From Thuidium tamariscinum (lineage: Eukaryota > Streptophyta > Bryopsida > Hypnales > Thuidiaceae): a stretch of DNA of 64,000 bases. Below are positions 53,756-64,000 of the stretch, one piece after another (the first letter of the stretch is position 1; every line of letters begins with the position of its first letter). A program made the position numbers and the translations under genes. The notes beneath the pieces are model-generated. The model was not told the DNA's origin. It searched no databases and was given only the letters and a program-made list of their open reading frames with translations. Location of the stretch: positions 8,811,001 to 8,875,000 of the forward strand of contig OX344754.2 of the NCBI GenBank assembly GCA_947034885.2. Reading direction: 5' to 3'.

Positions 53756-54684
53756 TTAACCCCTAAAGGACCAACATGCTTTTTTTGGCAACATAACTAT
53801 TTTTGGCAGGTACGTGTGACTAGAGATTTCCATATTTTGGGACCAAATTTTAATAGAAGGTGTGGATGAGGAATATCTTTAAAGCCCAACAATTTTCGTG
53901 ACTTTTGACTGCATGGTTAAAAAGTTATTGCATGATATGTTGTTTATTTCTCAACTTGGGCAAATTGGGCAGATCAGAAAAAATCACTTTTTTAGAAAAT
54001 AAAAATTTGAAATTGATTTTATAGATTTATATATATGTGGAAAGCTTTGAGTCATTCCATTTGGACTAATGAGTCAAAAGTTATGAAGAGTTTTAGTTCG
54101 TAGGTAGTTATAGATTCCCTACTCTAAAATAAACTTTGAAGTCCTTTATATACTCAATTTTCAATATTTTTGGAAAAAATAAAAAATTGGGTGTAGGTTA
54201 TTTATTAAAACATTTGAACCATTTGGATTAGCAAGTTTCAATTTCACAAATAAATTCTTAACAATTTAGTATTTTGAATCATTTTCTACTTCTTTTTAGT
54301 TACTATTTTTTTTCTATATGTTGTCCAATTCCAAATGATTTGAAATTTTTCAAGCATGTAGCCAACTTGCCTTGGAGAATGAATCCAAAGAAGCACTACC
54401 ATTTGGACTCTTTTTCATGCAAATGTGAGCTTGTAAAGTGCAGCTGCTCGAATTTTTGCAGTGATAAAAAAGGATTTTTGTAACTTCAAAGACTAATATC
54501 TTGTAATCCACACGATAAAAATTTCTGAAATTTTTTCCTCGTCTTCTCAAACCTGAATACTACAAGATCCTATAGTTATATGTGTCCAAAAACAATATTT
54601 TTCAAATATTTGGTACTTGTGTTAGAAATGGCAGTTTTGGAGGGTTTTTGGTGAAAACATAGTCAAAGAACTTTAAGGGATTAG
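53756..54684. mobile_element. T-family element (T6) inserted in X3
   Basis: Starts TTAACCCCTAAAGGACCAAC and ends GAACTTTAAGGGATTAG, 929 bp. X1 has no element at the matching place (CACTCCTTAGTGAAAATTGG then TATTAGTCTCTC near 22679), giving a related empty site. About 16 bases of X are missing at the junction in X3. Confidence 0.82.
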
Positions 54685-55203
54685 TCCCTCTTTATTTTTC
54701 AAGTCTACCATTTTCCTTGCCAAACCTAACAAGTTGGCCAAATATAAAGAGGTCATGTAACTTGGTTTGTAGTAGGAAGATTCACAATTGTCATACCCTT
54801 TCAAGCATTTTTATGTATGGCAATAAAATGAACCTCCTATTTTGCATGAATTAAAAAAGAATATATAGAATCTTTTCTTCTCCTTGTAATGATGTTCAAA
54901 AGTCCATTTGAGATTTGGATTGCCAAGCTTTTGCATTGGGTCAATTCTTCTAAAAATTCACTAGAATGGAATGAAATAAGGTTCCGACCACTTCAATATT
55001 CTAATACTTAAGGTAGCTTCCTTTGAAAGAGACTGTTCTCTAAAAGCAATAATGACACTCAAGTACATTTTGCTTTCTTCAATGTTTTAGTAATGTACAT
55101 TTCAAAAGGTGGGTGTTTTTAGTGACAGTTTATGTTTCAACTTCAAGAATTTATAACTAGTTAAATCTTGGAAGATCTTAAAAATATGAAATGACTTGGG
55201 TTA

Positions 55204-55333
55204 GAGCAGCCCCACAGGGACACGGCCAAGCAACACAGTAAGTGTTGTGGGCCATAGATCCTCTTTGTCAGAAGAAGATCAATGGCCCACAACACTTACA
55301 GTGTTGTTTGGCCGTGTGCCTGTGGGGCTGCTC
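55204..55333. mobile_element. 130-bp near-perfect hairpin MITE (Tourist-like)
   Basis: Arms start GAGCAGCCCCACAGG and GGCCAAGCAACAC and pair along almost the whole length with a small loop near 55262-55285. It is flanked by direct TTA (55201-55203 and 55334-55336), the 3-bp target of PIF/Harbinger-type MITEs. Absent from X1 and X2. Confidence 0.85.
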
Positions 55334-55976
55334 TTAGATGCTGATTCCATTTTTCTATCTATAAAAACTTACTGCAAGTTGTCCCAAGGAGTTTTGCTTC
55401 CCCGAAAAGGCAATCAGGTAGTCAATGGTCGCTTTTAAGAGCCAACAACCGTATGTTACTGTCTCTGGTTCTGCACTTCCACTCATAGATTGGCAAAACG
55501 TCACTCTGGACTAACTTAGATGACACACTTGGATGACGTTGAAGGTCTCTCAGCGTTGAATTAATACGAACCCTGGTTTCTCGCACACCAAATAAATTTC
55601 TCCAAGAAGGAGCTTCTGCATGCCGTTATTCGTTATTCTGCATACTGTTGAAATTGGCGGTATTCAATGTACCTACACAAACCAGTATGCAAGTTGTGTT
55701 TCATCCACAGCACTGTACACCACTCCCTCACCAGTTTATGGTTTGATTTCAAGGTGACCATCATCCAAAAAGCATTTCACGATGCTTCCTGTAATACTTA
55801 CCCCGTTTTGAACCTTGTAATTAAGGACGCTGCGAAGTCAACCTAATACAATGAGTGATGCAGTGGATAACTTCAGTCTTAGTTGACTATAGAAACAAAG
55901 AATACACCTCTTGGTCCAAAAATCAGAGTATTTTGGTTCCTACCTTGATGATGGGGGTTGCCTTTTTTCATCATGA

Positions 55977-56206
55977 TTAACTCTTAAACGTCAAAGAGGA
56001 CATTTTGCTTTCACTGAATGAGAGAAAATCTTCCCTTGTAGAATGGAAATGCAACTATTGATCCTTGGTTTTAGGAGTGAAAAGGGGAGATCTTCTACAG
56101 GGCTTTGACTTCCAATGAATATATTTGGTTTTTCTAAAGTAGATGATGTCACACAAAATCAATATGCATGATTTCCATGGTCACCAATCCGTCTTTCAAG
56201 GATTAA
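55977..56206. mobile_element. U-family element (U3), 230 bp, reversed
   Basis: Starts TTAACTCTTAAACGTC and ends CTTTCAAGGATTAA. The interior is the reverse of U1 (GGGGAGATCTTCTACAG, GCATGATTTCCATGGTCACC). It lies in the 5' flank of NFS2 copy B only. Confidence 0.7.
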
Positions 56207-56469
56207 GCGTTGTGTTTCTTCTTAAACACATGGACAAATTCCATTGCAGAGAAAAAAGTACACAGAACCAAAGGCCAGAGCCTCGACGAGTAAAATTTTT
56301 TTGTCATTTTTCAAAACTAAAAATGAGAGAAGACACCTAGAGACCAACACTCATGGCAGTGAGGCCCACCCGTGGTCACTTGCCACCCCGCCAAATTGGA
56401 TGATGGACATCGCCAGAGACAAGAGAGCAACTCAGAAGAAAGCCATCATCTTGTGGTGAACTAAATTAA

Positions 56470-56855
56470 GAGCATCCCCACGCATGGCCTGGGCAAATGA
56501 CCCGGCCAAGGAGCAATTGGTCATGTCATGAGTGAAGCCCGGGCCCGACCAAACGAATTTGCCCCACATCAAGCTTGGCAACAAGCTCGGAAAAGAATTG
56601 TATTCGGATTCCAAGGTGCCACCTCATGGTTGCCACCGAGAATCAATTCTTCTAAACTTGAAAAGTGCCTCGAACAAAGGAATTAAATATAAAACAATTG
56701 TACACCGAGCCCAACCACACGCTGGCCACTTGGCCGTGTCATTCTTTAATTTGGCCGGGCCCGGCCTTATTTTTGGCTTTGTGGGGCAATTACTTCGACT
56801 GGGCCCGGCTACTTGCCAAGTTTGCATCGAATTGTGAGTGGCCGCGGGGATGCTC
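56470..56855. mobile_element. 386-bp Tourist-like MITE
   Basis: Ends are GAGCATCCCCACGC and GCCGCGGGGATGCTC, flanked by TAA (56467-56469) and GAA (56856-56858), a one-base-decayed 3-bp duplication. GAGCATCYCC termini with TWA targets are typical of PIF/Harbinger MITEs. The interior is GC-rich with several GGCCCGG-type inverted blocks (near 56500, 56755 and 56805). The 100-codon frames within it are by-products of that composition. Confidence 0.82.
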
Positions 56856-57236
56856 GAAGCATCTTTTTTTGGTTGGATCAGGTTTTGGAGGTAAAAAAGG
56901 GATTCCAGATTTTCTTTGCAATCCCGCTTGCAATTTGTTCTTCACCACATGAATAATCTATAAAATTCAAAGTGTCAGAGACTGATCTCAGGCTGTCATA
57001 AATGAATTAATAGCGAGTACTCCACCGTTTCAGCAAGAATCTTCAGTTGAGAGGTCGGTTAAAGAAACAGGTAGTAACTGGTATTTCGTTAAATGGCTGT
57101 ATGCCTTAAATTTGGCATTTTAATGTGTAGACCATGTGGTATACCGCTGCAAGATACCAACGCCCTGAGGTCTGAAGTCTATACTAATTCTAGAAAATGA
57201 AAGAAAAATGGAGTATGAATACTGCCATAACCCTAA

Positions 57237-57659
57237 ACAACAAGCCGATAGTTGTGGAAATCATGAATTTTGATACTATGGGAATCATTGGTTTAAAAAA
57301 ATCAAAAGCTCTTGTAGGAAGTCAAAGCATTGTGGAAGATCTTCTCTTTCCACCCCATATTCCGAGTATGAATAACTGCATTTCTAGTCAATGAACAAGA
57401 CAGAATAACTGCATTTCTGTCTTGGTCATTGACCAGAATATGGCCTGCGCAAATCATGAATTTTGATAATGTGGGAATCATTGGTTTAAAAAAATCAAAA
57501 GCTCTCGTTGGAAGTCAAAGCATTGTGGAAAATCTTCCCTTTCCACCCCATATTCCGAGTATGAATAACTGCATTTCTAGTCAATGAACAAGACAGAATA
57601 ACTGCATTTCTGTCTTGGTCATTGACCAGAATATGGCCTGCACGTTGTTTAGGGGTTAA
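57237..57659. mobile_element. U-family element (U2) with an internal 193-bp tandem duplication
   Basis: Starts ATAACCCTAAACAACAAGC and ends CACGTTGTTTAGGGGTTAA. Its core repeats exactly end to end at 57258-57450 and 57451-57643. Removing one unit leaves 230 bp, the normal U size. Each unit holds a hairpin formed by CAATGAACAAGACAGAA and TTCTGTCTTGGTCATTG. Confidence 0.82.
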
Positions 57660-57809
57660 CGAAATATCTGTTCATTCTGTTGTAGCAGTTACCATGCCAC
57701 AGCTGGATACAGTACTCTACAGTAGAGAAAGTAGTCAAAGTACACCTTGGCTGGGTCCACAGATTCCCGACAAAATAGTGAGTAACATCCCATGCACTAT
57801 CCCGAAGAG

Positions 57810-57815
57810 TGTAAA
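57810..57815 (+). promoter_or_regulatory. Altered TATA-like position of NFS2 copy B
   Basis: TGTAAA stands here where copy A has TATAAA, in an otherwise similar promoter block. This may weaken or shift initiation. It is an inference from sequence only. Confidence 0.35.
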
Positions 57816-57960
57816 GAAGTTTCACAGTGAATGGGAGGATATACAGTAAGTCATGCAGCTAGGCTCTGTCTTCTCGTACCTGACAACTCCCACCAGTTCT
57901 AATTAATTTGATCGATCGAGAATTCAAGAGCTGCTAGAGTTGTTGATCTGAATTGCAGCT

Positions 57961-63840
<5,880 letters not shown>

Positions 63841-64000
63841 GTTGAGGGGATTAAATTCAACCAGTCTATAACATAGCATGTAAGCTTAGTTTGTTAACTC
63901 AAATATAACGAGATGCACTTAGATGTACTGAATTTTTTCATGCCAGTACCTCGCTGGTAAATTACGGTTTGAATAGCTCTGATAGGACCAGTTTGGCATC

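Larger units (their letters stand above)
51767..55440. repeat. X-family large repeat, copy X3, interrupted by T6
   Basis: Runs parallel to X1 from ACAATTCACAATGCCAAC to GGTCGCTTTTAAGAGCC. It carries an extra ~330 bp near 52050-52380 not seen in X1, the T6 element, and the hairpin MITE at 55204-55333. It lies just upstream of NFS2 copy B, as X1/X2 lie upstream of copy A. Confidence 0.7.

Noticed and set aside
56244-56952. Several overlapping open frames of 60-100 codons on both strands
   Set aside because: They fall in or around the GC-rich MITE at 56470-56855 and reflect its low stop-codon content.

Overview
This window is nuclear DNA of a land plant. The evidence is spliced genes with GT-AG introns, a plastid-targeted SufS-type cysteine desulfurase, a SWR1-complex actin-related protein, a plant-type rhomboid with a UBA tail, and a dense load of plant-style DNA transposons (CACTA, Stowaway-like, Tourist-like and several families I cannot name). 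Coding DNA is sparse and the background is strongly AT-rich. I cannot fix the species. A non-seed plant (moss, lycophyte or fern) is a guess, based on the look of the intronless kinase relic.

Layout. 1-3605: 3' part of a rhomboid-like gene (RBL15 type), beginning upstream of the window. 3.6-15.6 kb: intergenic DNA with a 277-bp MITE, a broken intronless kinase copy (8321-9630), a small CACTA-type foldback element and older repeat fragments. 15617-20290: a complete 11-exon ARP6 gene; intron 1 carries decayed copies of the end of exon 1. 20.9-28.7 kb: transposon cluster with three ~730-bp elements ('G' family), one split by a 1146-bp CACTA element. 29816-35865: NFS2 copy A, 10 exons, 470 residues. 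36-55 kb: about 19 kb of repeats, including a four-level nested insertion at 49069-51720. 57961-63840: NFS2 copy B, same 10-exon structure and 470 residues.

How things fit together. The two NFS2 genes lie in a direct segmental duplication (roughly 28.9-36.0 kb and 55.7-64.0 kb, probably starting in the repeat block upstream of each). Both copies look intact and keep the PLP lysine and the catalytic cysteine. They have diverged in a 5' splice site, a TATA-like box, intronic tandem repeats and flanking transposon insertions. The copies act as internal empty-site controls for several insertions.

The most unusual material is two non-autonomous repeat families, called T (~930 bp) and U (~230 bp) here. 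Both are bounded by TTAA followed by CCC(C)TAAA and by its mirror image. No transposase for them is visible in the window. I found no convincing rRNA, tRNA or CRISPR locus. Exon boundaries were worked out by hand from splice consensus, reading phase and remembered family similarity, not from alignment software.
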